Notes: a model not told the origin generated them from the letters alone. 64,000 nt of DNA from Clostridia bacterium (GCA_021205365.1 JAJPXP010000010.1:140711-204710); one strand, 5' to 3'. Positions 45,812 through 55,754 are shown, counted from the first letter of the stretch. Translations and numbers: made by a program.

Positions 45812-46108
45812 ATGGCAAAATTAAATCACAAAGAGCCGAGCATGGCTCTATATGAGAATATCCTGAAGCTGAAAACCGTTGATGAGTGCAGGAAGTTCTT
45901 CGAAGATCTGTGCACTGTATCAGAGGCAAGGGCGATGGAGCAGCGCTTTGACGTAGCTGTTTTGCTCACGCAGGGCAAAATTTATAATGATATCCTTGGC
46001 AGAACCGGTGCAAGCAGCGCCACCATCAGCCGTGTCAGCCGTATGCTGTCATCAGGAACTGGCGTACTGCGTGGTATGACAGAGCAGATTGCTGAGGAAG
46101 AAACATAA
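45812..46108 (+). CDS. yerC: TrpR-like protein of the YerC/YecD family
   Basis: FFEDLCTVSEARAMEQRFDVAVLLTQGKIYNDILGRTGASSATISRVSRML. Confidence 0.92.
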   Translation: MAKLNHKEPSMALYENILKLKTVDECRKFFEDLCTVSEARAMEQRFDVAVLLTQGKIYNDILGRTGASSATISRVSRMLSSGTGVLRGMTEQIAEEET

Positions 46109-46172
46109 TGTTTCAATGCGCCGTTTTATTTTCTATAGGCGGCAAACACATAGTGAGAAAGGGAAGATACTT

Positions 46173-47900
46173 ATGAAACAGCTGATGTTGGGCAATCAGG
46201 CAGTTGCCCGCGGCCTGTATGAAGCCGGATGCAGCGTGGTTTCCAGTTATCCGGGAACCCCAAGTACAGAAGTTACAGAGGAAGCCGCAAAATATGATGA
46301 AATGTACTGTGAGTGGGCCCCAAATGAAAAGGTTGCAATGGAAGTTGCTTTTGGTGCATGTCTTGCCGGCAAGCGCAGCTTCTGCGGCATGAAGCATGTC
46401 GGCCTGAATGTAGCTGCGGACCCGCTGTTTACCGTATCTTATACCGGTGTCAATGCTGGTATGGTTATTGTTGTAGCGGATGATGCCGGTATGCACTCCT
46501 CTCAGAATGAACAGGATTCCCGCCATCATGCCATTGCATCCAAGATCCCGATGCTGGAGCCGTCGGACTCCGCAGAAGCACGTGCATTTACCATGCGTGC
46601 CTTTGAACTGTCGGAACAGTTTGATACTCCGGTTATCATCAAAATGTGCACCCGCGTTGCGCATTCCCAGAGCATCGTTGAACCGGACGAGCGCATCGTT
46701 CCGCCGGCAAAGCCGTATGAGAAAAATATCGGCAAGTATGTTATGATGCCGGGCAACGCAAAGCGCCGCCACCCGCTGGTAGAGCAGCGCACCCGGGATC
46801 TGATCGCATTTGCAGAAAACTGTGAATTTAACCGCGTTGAAATGGCGGATACTGCGATCGGTGTCATCACTTCGAGCACCTGTTATCAGTATGCAAAGGA
46901 AGTGTTTGGAGAGAAGGCATCGGTTCTGAAGCTGGGTATGATTCATCCGCTGCCGGAGAAGCTGATTCTGGATTTTGCAGCGAAGGTTGACAAGCTGGTT
47001 GTCATCGAAGAGCTCGACCCGATTATTGAAGACCACTGCAAAAAGCTGGGCCTTACCGTTACCGGCAAGGATGTCCTTCCGCTGGAGGATGAATTCTCTC
47101 AGAACCTGATTGCAGAAAAGCTTGGCCTGCCGGTTCCGCAGGGCAAAAAACTGGACGAAACCATGCCGGCACGTCCGCCAGTCATGTGCGCAGGATGTCC
47201 ACACCGTGGTTTGTTCTACACCCTGTCCAAAAATAAGTGTACTGTTTTGGGTGATATCGGCTGTTATACGCTGGGTGCAGTGGCACCGCTGAGTGCGATT
47301 GAAATGACCCTGTGTATGGGTGCATCTATTTCTTCTGTTCATGGCTATAACAAGGCGCTGGGCAAGGAATCGGAGGGAAAGACCGTTGCTGTTATTGGTG
47401 ACTCTACTTTCATGCATTCCGGTATGACTGGTCTTGCCAATATCGCATATAACCAGAGCAATTCTACGGTTATCATTCTGGATAACTCCATCACTGGTAT
47501 GACCGGACACCAGCAGAACCCGACCACTGGTTATAATATCAAGGGTGATCCGGCTGGTAAGATTGATCTGGAATCCCTGTGCCGTGCGATGGGATTCGAA
47601 CATATCCGGGTTGTTGACCCGTATGACCTGAAGCAGTGTGATACCGTTTTGAAGGAGGAGCTGGCAATTGAAGCACCGTCTGTTATCATCAGCCGCCGCC
47701 CATGTGCGCTGCTGAAATATGTCAAGCATAATCCGCCGCTGAAGGTCGACAAGGATGCATGTCGCGGATGCCACAGCTGTATGAAGCTTGGATGTCCTGC
47801 AATCAGCATCAAGAATAAGAAGGCAGTAATTGACAATACGCTTTGTGTTGGCTGCGGTGTATGTCAGCAGCTGTGTGCATTCGATGCACTGAAAGACTGA
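46173..47900 (+). CDS. iorA: Indolepyruvate ferredoxin oxidoreductase subunit alpha
   Basis: LGNQAVARGLYEAGCSVVSSYPGTPSTEV; C-terminal two-cluster CRGCHSCMKLGCPAI...CVGCGVCQQLC. Confidence 0.95.
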   Translation: MKQLMLGNQAVARGLYEAGCSVVSSYPGTPSTEVTEEAAKYDEMYCEWAPNEKVAMEVAFGACLAGKRSFCGMKHVGLNVAADPLFTVSYTGVNAGMVIVVADDAGMHSSQNEQDSRHHAIASKIPMLEPSDSAEARAFTMRAFELSEQFDTPVIIKMCTRVAHSQSIVEPDERIVPPAKPYEKNIGKYVMMPGNAKRRHPLVEQRTRDLIAFAENCEFNRVEMADTAIGVITSSTCYQYAKEVFGEKASVLKLGMIHPLPEKLILDFAAKVDKLVVIEELDPIIEDHCKKLGLTVTGKDVLPLEDEFSQNLIAEKLGLPVPQGKKLDETMPARPPVMCAGCPHRGLFYTLSKNKCTVLGDIGCYTLGAVAPLSAIEMTLCMGASISSVHGYNKALGKESEGKTVAVIGDSTFMHSGMTGLANIAYNQSNSTVIILDNSITGMTGHQQNPTTGYNIKGDPAGKIDLESLCRAMGFEHIRVVDPYDLKQCDTVLKEELAIEAPSVIISRRPCALLKYVKHNPPLKVDKDACRGCHSCMKLGCPAISIKNKKAVIDNTLCVGCGVCQQLCAFDALKD

Positions 47901-47913
47901 GGAGGTGGCTGAA

Positions 47914-48486
47914 ATGACAACGAATGTAATGATCGTAGGTGTCGGCGGCCAGGGTTCTCTGCTGGCAAGCAAGCTGCTGGGACGTTTGCTGCTGGATCAG
48001 GGATATGATGTAAAGGTTTCGGAAGTACATGGCATGAGCCAGCGCGGTGGCAGTGTTGTAACCTATGTCCGCTTTGGCGAGCATGTATATTCTCCGATTA
48101 TCGATAAGGGGGAAGCGGATTTTATCGTTTCCTTTGAAAAGCTGGAAGCTGCACGCTGGATGGAATATCTCAAGCAGGGCGGGCGCGTGATTGTCAATAC
48201 CCAGGAGATAGACCCGATGCCGGTTATCACTGGCGCGGCAGAATATCCAACCGATCTGATTGAGAAAATGGAGGCGCTGGGGGCAAAGGTAGACGCAATG
48301 GATGCGCTGGCCATTGCAACCGAAGCAGGGTCTTCCAAGGCAGTGAATATTGCACTGATGGGCAGGCTGTCCCGTTATTTTGACCAGATTACAGAAGATG
48401 CATGGCTGGACGCGCTGGCTGCCAGTGTGCCGGCAAAGTTCTTGGAGCTGAACCGCAAGGCATTTTCTCTGGGCCGTGCAGAGTAA
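47914..48486 (+). CDS. iorB: Indolepyruvate oxidoreductase subunit beta
   Basis: TNVMIVGVGGQGSLLASKLLG...SEVHGMSQRGGSVVTYVRFG. Confidence 0.94.
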   Translation: MTTNVMIVGVGGQGSLLASKLLGRLLLDQGYDVKVSEVHGMSQRGGSVVTYVRFGEHVYSPIIDKGEADFIVSFEKLEAARWMEYLKQGGRVIVNTQEIDPMPVITGAAEYPTDLIEKMEALGAKVDAMDALAIATEAGSSKAVNIALMGRLSRYFDQITEDAWLDALAASVPAKFLELNRKAFSLGRAE

Positions 48487-48489
48487 CGA

Positions 48490-48690
48490 AGTACAAGAGC
48501 CGTATTCAATATAAGTGTGTATAATACGGATTCTCAGGAGTAATCCCTCTCAGGAAAGGAGGGCCACGAGGAATGGCCTTCAGAGAGCCGACTGTTTGCC
48601 TATGAAATCAGAACAAAGTCGCCGCTTGAGCTATTTTTTCGGGAAATAGCGGGCGGGGAAGGGATGGTTTCCCGCGTCAGAGTATAAGGA
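48490..48690 (+). ncRNA. Candidate structured spacer/leader RNA between iorB and paaK
   Basis: Serial stems: ccgtatt...aatacgg; ctctcag...cagagag enclosing agggcca...tggcctt; cgcc...gctattt...aaatagc...ggcg. Confidence 0.35.
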
Positions 48691-48705
48691 GTTTGGAACA
48701 ATCAT

Positions 48706-50013
48706 ATGAAACGTTATTATCAGCCGGAAATTGAGACTATGCCGGTTGACCAGCTGCAGGCCCTGCAAAGTGAGCGTCTGGTCAAGCAGGTACAGTATGT
48801 CTATGACAATGTGGAATTTTACCGGAATAAGATGGATGAAATGGGCATAAAGCCGGAGGATATCCGTGGTATTGAGGATCTGCATAGGCTTCCGTTTATC
48901 ACCAAGGATGATCTGAAGGACCAGTACCCGTATGGCCTGCTGGCAAAGCCGCTGGCAGACTGCGTGCGCATCCAGTCTACCAGTGGTACGACTGGCCGCC
49001 GTGTTGTTGCATTCTATACACAGAACGACATTGATCTGTGGGAAGATTGCTGTGCACGTGCGATTGTAGCCGCAGGCGGAACCAATGAGGATGTCTGCCA
49101 TGTCTGCTATGGCTATGGACTGTTCACGGGAGGTCCCGGACTGAATGGCGGCTCCCATAAGGTTGGCTGCCTGACATTGCCAATGTCCTCCGGTAATACC
49201 GAGCGCCAGATTCAGTTTATGACAGATCTGGGTTCCACCATCCTGTGCTGCACCCCGTCGTATGCGGCTTATCTGGCAGAGAGCATCGATGAGATGGGCG
49301 TGCGTGACCAGATTAAGCTGAAGGCTGGCATCTTCGGCGCAGAAGCATGGACCGAGGAGATGCGCCATGATATTGAGGAAAATCTGGGTATTAAGGCATA
49401 TGATATCTATGGCCTGACGGAGATTTCCGGCCCGGGCGTATCCTTCGAGTGTGAAGAACAGAGGGGGATGCATATCAATGAAGACCACTTCATTGCAGAG
49501 GTCATTGACCCGAAGACCGGTGAAGTCCTGCCGGAAGGCGAGCGTGGTGAGCTGGTATTTACCTGCCTGACCAAGGAAGCATTCCCGCTGATGCGTTACC
49601 GCACACGTGATATCTGTATCCTGTCCCGTGAAAAGTGTTCCTGCGGCCGTACCCATATCCGCATGACCAAGCCATTGGGACGCAGTGATGATATGATGGT
49701 TGTCAAGGGTGTCAATGTATTCCCATCACAGATTGAGACTGTCTTGATGAATGAGGGTTATCCGGCGAACTATGAGCTGATTGTAGACCGTGTTGGCAAC
49801 AGTGATACCATTGAAGTGAACGTCGAAATGTCACAGGAGATGTTCAACGACCTGTCCGTGCCTAATATAGAACGTGAGAAGAAGCTGGTAGCAAAGCTGA
49901 AAGCGATGCTGGGCATCCGTGTAGATGTTAAACTGGTAGCGCCGAAGGCCATTGCCCGCAGCGAAGGCAAGGCAGTGCGTGTGATTGATAAGCGAAATCT
50001 GTTTAAAAACTGA
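48706..50013 (+). CDS. paaK: Phenylacetate--CoA ligase family protein
   Basis: IQSTSGTTGRRVVAFYTQNDI; DIYGLTEISGPGVSFEC; GRSDDMMVVKGVNVFPSQIE. Confidence 0.94.
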   Translation: MKRYYQPEIETMPVDQLQALQSERLVKQVQYVYDNVEFYRNKMDEMGIKPEDIRGIEDLHRLPFITKDDLKDQYPYGLLAKPLADCVRIQSTSGTTGRRVVAFYTQNDIDLWEDCCARAIVAAGGTNEDVCHVCYGYGLFTGGPGLNGGSHKVGCLTLPMSSGNTERQIQFMTDLGSTILCCTPSYAAYLAESIDEMGVRDQIKLKAGIFGAEAWTEEMRHDIEENLGIKAYDIYGLTEISGPGVSFECEEQRGMHINEDHFIAEVIDPKTGEVLPEGERGELVFTCLTKEAFPLMRYRTRDICILSREKCSCGRTHIRMTKPLGRSDDMMVVKGVNVFPSQIETVLMNEGYPANYELIVDRVGNSDTIEVNVEMSQEMFNDLSVPNIEREKKLVAKLKAMLGIRVDVKLVAPKAIARSEGKAVRVIDKRNLFKN

Positions 50014-50034
50014 TTTTATATTGCTCAAATGATA

Positions 50035-50072
50035 AGAGCGTCCCGCCGGAATTCCGGTGAGACGCTCTTTTG
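50035..50072. terminator. Bidirectional terminator
   Basis: aagagcgtc(cc)gccggaattccggtgagacgctctttt hairpin. Confidence 0.82.
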
Positions 50073-50089
50073 CTTACGGATTGATTTTG

Positions 50090-50938
50090 TCAAATTGCCA
50101 ACAGCTTTTGCGCATTGTTGCCCAAAATATCTGCCAGCTCCTGCGCAGAGAAATCACATTCACGCATAAATTTCAAGAACTCCGACTGATCGCTCCATGG
50201 ACAGTCGGTTGCGAACAGGACGCGGTCGGTTCCCAGCCTGCGTACCAGACGGGTGAACTGCTCCCTGTCCATGTTGTGGGATTCTTCCGGGGAACGGGAG
50301 GTACCTGGAGCAGGAAGGATATCACCGACAGAAAAAGCCGTATCAAAATACAGCGGCAAGCCGGCAAGCTCTGTTTCAACGGCGTCCCAGTCCCACCAGC
50401 CGCCCATATGGGCAAGAACCAGCTTGTCTGGGTTAACTTCCTTCATTACATGCCGGACATGCGTTGTATTGCAGAAATTGTGTCCTGGGATACCGATATC
50501 CCATCCGGCATGTGTCAGAACAACCAGGCCAAGCTCAGAAGCCTTGTCGATAATGCGCAGGAAACGGATATCGTCAAAATCTGTACCCTGATAAGCAGGG
50601 TGTAATTTTATACCCTTTAATCCCATGTCGGCAACATGGTACAGCGCTTCTTTATAATTTTCTGCGTCCGGATGCATGCCGCCGAAGGACAGCAGACCGG
50701 TTTCATGCCAATGCTCATTGATGCGTGCGGCGAGTTCATTCAGCTTTTGTACCTGTCCCGGGTTTGTCATAACCGGAAGCAAGATGGAGACATCCACACC
50801 CGACTTTTCCATGGAACGGCGCAGGTCATCATTCGTGGCATCGGTAAATGGTTTGGAACGGGACAGCTTCTGCAGCTTGGAAATGACAGAACCGGCAATT
50901 TTATCTGGAAACGTATGGGTATGAAAATCAATAATCAT
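50090..50938 (-). CDS. Amidohydrolase family (ACMSD-like TIM-barrel metal hydrolase)
   Basis: MIIDFHTHTFPDKI metal-binding start; VLFATDCPWSDQSEFL C-terminus; 4-nt ATGA overlap with upstream gene. Confidence 0.86.
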   Translation of the reverse strand: MIIDFHTHTFPDKIAGSVISKLQKLSRSKPFTDATNDDLRRSMEKSGVDVSILLPVMTNPGQVQKLNELAARINEHWHETGLLSFGGMHPDAENYKEALYHVADMGLKGIKLHPAYQGTDFDDIRFLRIIDKASELGLVVLTHAGWDIGIPGHNFCNTTHVRHVMKEVNPDKLVLAHMGGWWDWDAVETELAGLPLYFDTAFSVGDILPAPGTSRSPEESHNMDREQFTRLVRRLGTDRVLFATDCPWSDQSEFLKFMRECDFSAQELADILGNNAQKLLAI

Positions 50939-51627
50939 GCAGAGGCCTCCTGTTTCCGGGATGAACCGGTGAGGATGTGTTCCAGCGGCCAGCGCAGGCG
51001 GGGCGTAAAGGCTTTGATGACAATACCTGTACACAGAGCTGCAATCACAGTACCCTCACGGGTTCCCTGGACGGTAAAATCAAAGAAGAACAGGGAGAGA
51101 AGGATCGCAATGATAACACAGCTGACATCAAAACAGATTTTCAGTGTACCGAAATCCTTATGTGTTGTATCAGAGATGGCTTTGACAAATGCCTCGCCGG
51201 AATTCATGACGGCACTTGCGATGACACAAAGGGAGATGCCAAAACCGAGAAGAATAGTGCCCGCGGCAATGTTGACCAGGCGGAACGGATAAAAATCCGA
51301 AGCTGTCCAGGCAAACATCCACATGCCAAAGTCGGTAAAGTAACCGAACAGGAAGGACAGCGGGATTTGCAGCAGCTGAATCCACTGGAATTTTCTGCGG
51401 AGGATCACAATCTGTCCCAGAATCAGGATACAGTTCCAGATAATAAGCCAGTTGCCGAGTGTCAACACTGGAAACTGCAGGCTCAGAACATTGGCGACAG
51501 AAGAGATCGGGGATACACCCAGCTCACCATGCTTGGTGACTGCAACGCCAAGGGCAGAGAAAAACAGGCCTATGATGCATAAGATATATCGTTTTATGAT
51601 TTCAGATTTGGATTTTTTCTGATCCAT
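50935..51627 (-). CDS. YczE/YitT-like integral membrane protein
   Basis: IGLFFSALGVAVTKHGELGVSPISSVANVLS family signature. Confidence 0.82.
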   Translation of the reverse strand: MDQKKSKSEIIKRYILCIIGLFFSALGVAVTKHGELGVSPISSVANVLSLQFPVLTLGNWLIIWNCILILGQIVILRRKFQWIQLLQIPLSFLFGYFTDFGMWMFAWTASDFYPFRLVNIAAGTILLGFGISLCVIASAVMNSGEAFVKAISDTTHKDFGTLKICFDVSCVIIAILLSLFFFDFTVQGTREGTVIAALCTGIVIKAFTPRLRWPLEHILTGSSRKQEASA

Positions 51628-51682
51628 GATAGAAAACCTCCTTAGTAAAAATGCAAATGGTTCCGGATATAAAGGCATTTTG

Positions 51683-51722
51683 AAGAAAAAAGGCGGTATA
51701 CCGGACAAAATCCAGTATACCA
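51683..51722 (-). terminator. Rho-independent terminator downstream of the symporter (minus strand)
   Basis: On minus strand: ggtatactgga-ttttg-tccggtatacc then gccttttttc. Confidence 0.85.
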
Positions 51723-51761
51723 CCAATTATGATGTTTAAAAAGCTGAGAAATAACCAAAAT

Positions 51762-53294
51762 TTATCTACCCAGAGCAGTTTTCTGTGGAACAACTGTTGC
51801 CTTGTTGTAGCAGGAAAAAGCATCCTCTACCAATTCCTTCTTCGGGGCAGGTGTCAGAAGGCTGATGACCGGAACCAGAATCAGGCCGGCAATCATGGCC
51901 AGAGCACCGCTGTTGATCGGAGACTGGAGCAGAACCGGGAAGCTTGTACGGAACAGCATATTGGCAATCATCAAGCCACAGCCGAAGATGAAGCTTACCC
52001 AGCAGGCAATCTTAGAGGTACGCTTCCAGTACAGGCCATACAGGAATGGAGCAAGGAATGCACCTGCCAGAGCGCCCCAGGAAATACCCATCAGCTGAGC
52101 GATGAAGGTAACGTTGCTCTTGTACTGGACAATTGCGATGACTGCAGAGATTGCAATGAAGATAAAGATGAAAATACGGATGGAAATCAGCTGCTGCCGC
52201 TGGTTCATCTTTTTCATGAAGGTACCCTTCAGGAAGTCGATGGTCAGGGTAGAGCTGGACGCAATAACCAGAGAGGACAGTGTAGACATGGAAGCCGAAA
52301 GCACCAGAATCACAACCAGCGCAATCAGGATCGGCGCCAGGTTGGACAGCATGGTTGGAATGACAGAGTCAAAACCATTGGCGTCAATGTCAATCTGGTC
52401 GGAGAACAGTCTGCCAAAACCGCCGAGGAAGTAGCAGCCGCCGGAAACAACCAATGCAAACAGGGTGGAGATCATGGTTCCTTTATGGATAGCAGATTCA
52501 TCCTTGATGGCATAGAACTTCTGTACCATCTGCGGCAGGCCCCAGGTACCGAGGCTGGTGAGGATAACGACACCCAGCAGGTTCAGCGGGTCCGGGCCGA
52601 AGAAGGAGGCAAATACGCCTGGTTGTGTAGATGCAGCCGGGTCGGATACATTTGCCAAGCCGTTGAGCGCTTCCATAAAGCCGCCCTTGCTCATCAGGAC
52701 CGCTGCGATGATAATGACGATGCCAAACAGCATAATCAGGCCCTGAATAAAGTCGTTGATGGCAGTCGCCATATAACCGCCTGCGATAACATAAATGCCT
52801 GTCAGGATTGCCATAAGGATGATACAAATAGTGTAATCGATATTGAACGCCATGGCGAACAGGCGGGAAAGTCCGTTATACAGCGAAGCGGTATAAGGGA
52901 TCAGGAATATAAAGATGATGACGGAGGCGCCAACCTTCAGTGCATTGCTGTCGAAACGGGTACCGAAGAAGGCGGGCATGGTTGCGGAATCCAGATGCTG
53001 GGTCATAATACGGGTACGCCGTCCGAGGATTACCCATGCCAGCAGGGAACCGATCAGCGCGTTGCCGATACCAATCCATGTGGATGCAATGCCATATTTC
53101 CAGCCAAACTGTCCGGCATAGCCGACGAAAATAACCGCTGAGAAATAAGATGTACCATAGGCAAAGGCTGTCAGCCATGGGCCAACAGAACGCCCGCCAA
53201 GAACGAAACCGTTTACATCGGTTGCATGCCTTCTGCAATACATACCAATGGCTACCAGAACGGCAAAGTACAGAATTAAGACGAGTAATTTCAC
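51762..53294 (-). CDS. Sodium:solute symporter (SSS family)
   Basis: GGRSVGPWLTAFAYGTSYFSAVIFVGYAGQFGWKYGIASTWIGIGN SSS signature, about 13 TM. Confidence 0.92.
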   Translation of the reverse strand: MKLLVLILYFAVLVAIGMYCRRHATDVNGFVLGGRSVGPWLTAFAYGTSYFSAVIFVGYAGQFGWKYGIASTWIGIGNALIGSLLAWVILGRRTRIMTQHLDSATMPAFFGTRFDSNALKVGASVIIFIFLIPYTASLYNGLSRLFAMAFNIDYTICIILMAILTGIYVIAGGYMATAINDFIQGLIMLFGIVIIIAAVLMSKGGFMEALNGLANVSDPAASTQPGVFASFFGPDPLNLLGVVILTSLGTWGLPQMVQKFYAIKDESAIHKGTMISTLFALVVSGGCYFLGGFGRLFSDQIDIDANGFDSVIPTMLSNLAPILIALVVILVLSASMSTLSSLVIASSSTLTIDFLKGTFMKKMNQRQQLISIRIFIFIFIAISAVIAIVQYKSNVTFIAQLMGISWGALAGAFLAPFLYGLYWKRTSKIACWVSFIFGCGLMIANMLFRTSFPVLLQSPINSGALAMIAGLILVPVISLLTPAPKKELVEDAFSCYNKATVVPQKTALGR

Positions 53295-53437
53295 GATATC
53301 CCTTCCTTTGTAGAAACATATTCTGGCTGATTTACCAATGAAAAGTGATAAAACAGTACATATACTTTACCACATAAAAGTGATGAAGTCAATATAGACG
53401 ACAGGAAAGGCAGCGCAACCAGTATTTTGCGACCGGA

Positions 53438-54286
53438 TTATTTCCACATCATGCGAAACTGCAGTGGTGTCAGACCGGTACTCTTGCGAAAGGACATAAC
53501 GAAATGGGAGGTGTTGCAGAAGCCGCAGGCTTCTGCGATTTCCTCCATACTGCGAGATGTAGTTGTCAGCTGCTCCTTGGCAGCACGCAGGCGGACAGAC
53601 TGCAGATACTGGTGCGGGGTTGTGGACTGGTATTCCTTGAATTTGCGCAGATAATAGCAGGTGCTTAGAGCGGCGCGGGAAGCCAGGAATGGGATCTTGA
53701 CTTCTTTATCCGCATAATGCGCTTCCATATAGCGGACCGAATCCTCCACAGCAAGCTCCAGCTCATCCTTTACGGATTCCACGGTAAGCGAAGCCAGATA
53801 GGTGAGAAGTTGATGCACGTGCAGAGAAACCAGATGCACGTTGGCATTCAGGCGGGCATCGGAGACGATCTGCGTGAAGCACGGTTCGATATCTGCATTT
53901 TTCGCGCTCTGGATGACGAAGCCATGCTGCTGGATAATATGGTTGACATAAGCCGCACTGCTGGAGCCTGTGATATGGAACCAGCGGAATTGTACTTCAC
54001 TGGATGCCGAAAAATAGCGGTGCGGTTCCCGGCAGTCCAGAAGGACAAGCATGCCGGCAGACGCCTGCTGGTTCTGTCCACGGTATTGCACGGCCAATGC
54101 GCCCTTGTCCACAAGTAATGCCTGGCAGATATCCAGACAGGTTTCCTTTGTCCGTTCAAAATGATATTGTGCATTGCAGTGATAGACACCGACATGTGGC
54201 GTATGGAAAAGGTTTTCGGCAGTGAATGGATCCGGTTCGTGATAAAAACGAACAGAATCGGAAAGGATGCCCGTATCATTCAGCAT
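53438..54286 (-). CDS. AraC-family transcriptional regulator
   Basis: C-terminal double HTH: AALSTCYYLRKFKEYQSTTPHQYLQSVRLRAAKEQL...IAEACGFCNTSHFVMSFRKSTGLTPLQFR. Confidence 0.92.
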   Translation of the reverse strand: MLNDTGILSDSVRFYHEPDPFTAENLFHTPHVGVYHCNAQYHFERTKETCLDICQALLVDKGALAVQYRGQNQQASAGMLVLLDCREPHRYFSASSEVQFRWFHITGSSSAAYVNHIIQQHGFVIQSAKNADIEPCFTQIVSDARLNANVHLVSLHVHQLLTYLASLTVESVKDELELAVEDSVRYMEAHYADKEVKIPFLASRAALSTCYYLRKFKEYQSTTPHQYLQSVRLRAAKEQLTTTSRSMEEIAEACGFCNTSHFVMSFRKSTGLTPLQFRMMWK

Positions 54287-54614
54287 AAAGAACCTCCGGG
54301 GAAATACCTGTTCATGGGAAATGACAGTGTGTATATTTTTTTGATATTCTTTATCAAGAATATGTAATGCTTTCAGTTGAAAAATATTATACTATACTAT
54401 CACAGCGATGTATATGGCAGGTTTGTTCAAAAATTACAGCAAAAAATTTATAAAATAAGGGCATGATATTCTCCATATTATGGTTTTCAGTATGGTTTTA
54501 CAAAATGTCAAAGGTGAAATTTTTTGATATTGCTGGGCTCAGAGCGGAAAATAGCAGACATATCTGCCCGGCATTGCCGGATGGTTCTAAAATACAACAA
54601 CGGAGGAAAGTAAA

Positions 54615-55742
54615 ATGAAAGAAGTGCGAATTGGATTGATCGGCGGCGGTTGGATGGGCAAAGCACATACGACTGCATTCCACAATGCAAAGATGATTTT
54701 CGGCGATGACATGCCGGTATTTGAGATCGTCAGCGACGTCAACGAACAAGCTGCGGAAAAGTTTGCCGGACAGATGGGGTATCACCGGTATACCGCAGAC
54801 TGGAAAGCCGTCGTTTCTGATCCAAAGGTCGACCTGGTTGACGTAGCAACCCCGAACTGTATGCATTTTGAGATGGCAAAGGCCGCGCTGGAAAATGGCA
54901 AGCATGTTTTCTGTGAAAAGCCATTGAGCCTGTCTGCGGAAGAATCGCGGATTCTGGCCGATCTGGCAAAGGGAAAAGGGGTTGTAAACTATTGCGGCTT
55001 CTCCAATATCATGAACCCGGCCAATCAGTATGTTGCAGAACTGGTGAAATCGGGCAAACTGGGCAAAATTATGCGTGTCCATGCTACATATGACCAGGAT
55101 ATGCTGCTGGACCCGTCGATTCCGATTGCATGGCGCCATATCAATAAGCTGGCAGGTTCTGGCGCGCTGGGTGATTTGTGCAGCCATCTGCTGTCCGTTT
55201 CCCAGATGATCGTTGGGGATATGGATTCCGTATCTGCTGTCCAGTCCATTGTCATCCCGGAACGTCCGGTAAAACCAGGTTCCTCTGAGATGGGGCAGGT
55301 GGAAAATGATGACTTGGTCACCTTCCTGGTCAAGTATAAAAATGGTGCAATCGGCGATTTCTCTTCGTCACGTGTAGCAACCGGGCGCAAGAATTATTTC
55401 TATTATGAAATTCAGGGAACCGAAGGTACGGTTGTATATAATCTGGAACGGATGTGTGAGGTTCAGGTATACTTTAAGTCGGATGCAGATGTGGACAACG
55501 GCAGAGACTGCGGTTTCCGCACAGTCCTGCTCAATCCGGAGCATGAAGGCTTCAAATGGTTCCAGCCGGCAGGCGGCATTGCGATTGCATTTGATGATAT
55601 GAAGACGCTGCAAGCGCACACCTTGATGCAGGCAATGCATGGCGGTGAATATATCTGTGATTTTGAGATGGGCGCAAAGGTCGATAGCATCATTGGTGCA
55701 GTTTTGAGGTCTGTCAAGAGCGGCCAGTGGGAGAAGTGCTGA
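54615..55742 (+). CDS. Gfo/Idh/MocA-family oxidoreductase
   Basis: RIGLIGGGWMGKAHTTAF; HVFCEKPLSLSAEE. Confidence 0.92.
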   Translation: MKEVRIGLIGGGWMGKAHTTAFHNAKMIFGDDMPVFEIVSDVNEQAAEKFAGQMGYHRYTADWKAVVSDPKVDLVDVATPNCMHFEMAKAALENGKHVFCEKPLSLSAEESRILADLAKGKGVVNYCGFSNIMNPANQYVAELVKSGKLGKIMRVHATYDQDMLLDPSIPIAWRHINKLAGSGALGDLCSHLLSVSQMIVGDMDSVSAVQSIVIPERPVKPGSSEMGQVENDDLVTFLVKYKNGAIGDFSSSRVATGRKNYFYYEIQGTEGTVVYNLERMCEVQVYFKSDADVDNGRDCGFRTVLLNPEHEGFKWFQPAGGIAIAFDDMKTLQAHTLMQAMHGGEYICDFEMGAKVDSIIGAVLRSVKSGQWEKC

Positions 55743-55754
55743 GGGAGGACGATT

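Noticed and set aside
51729-53141. 470-aa plus-strand ORF opposite the symporter
   Set aside because: Very polar, domain-free translation opposite a clear SSS transporter.
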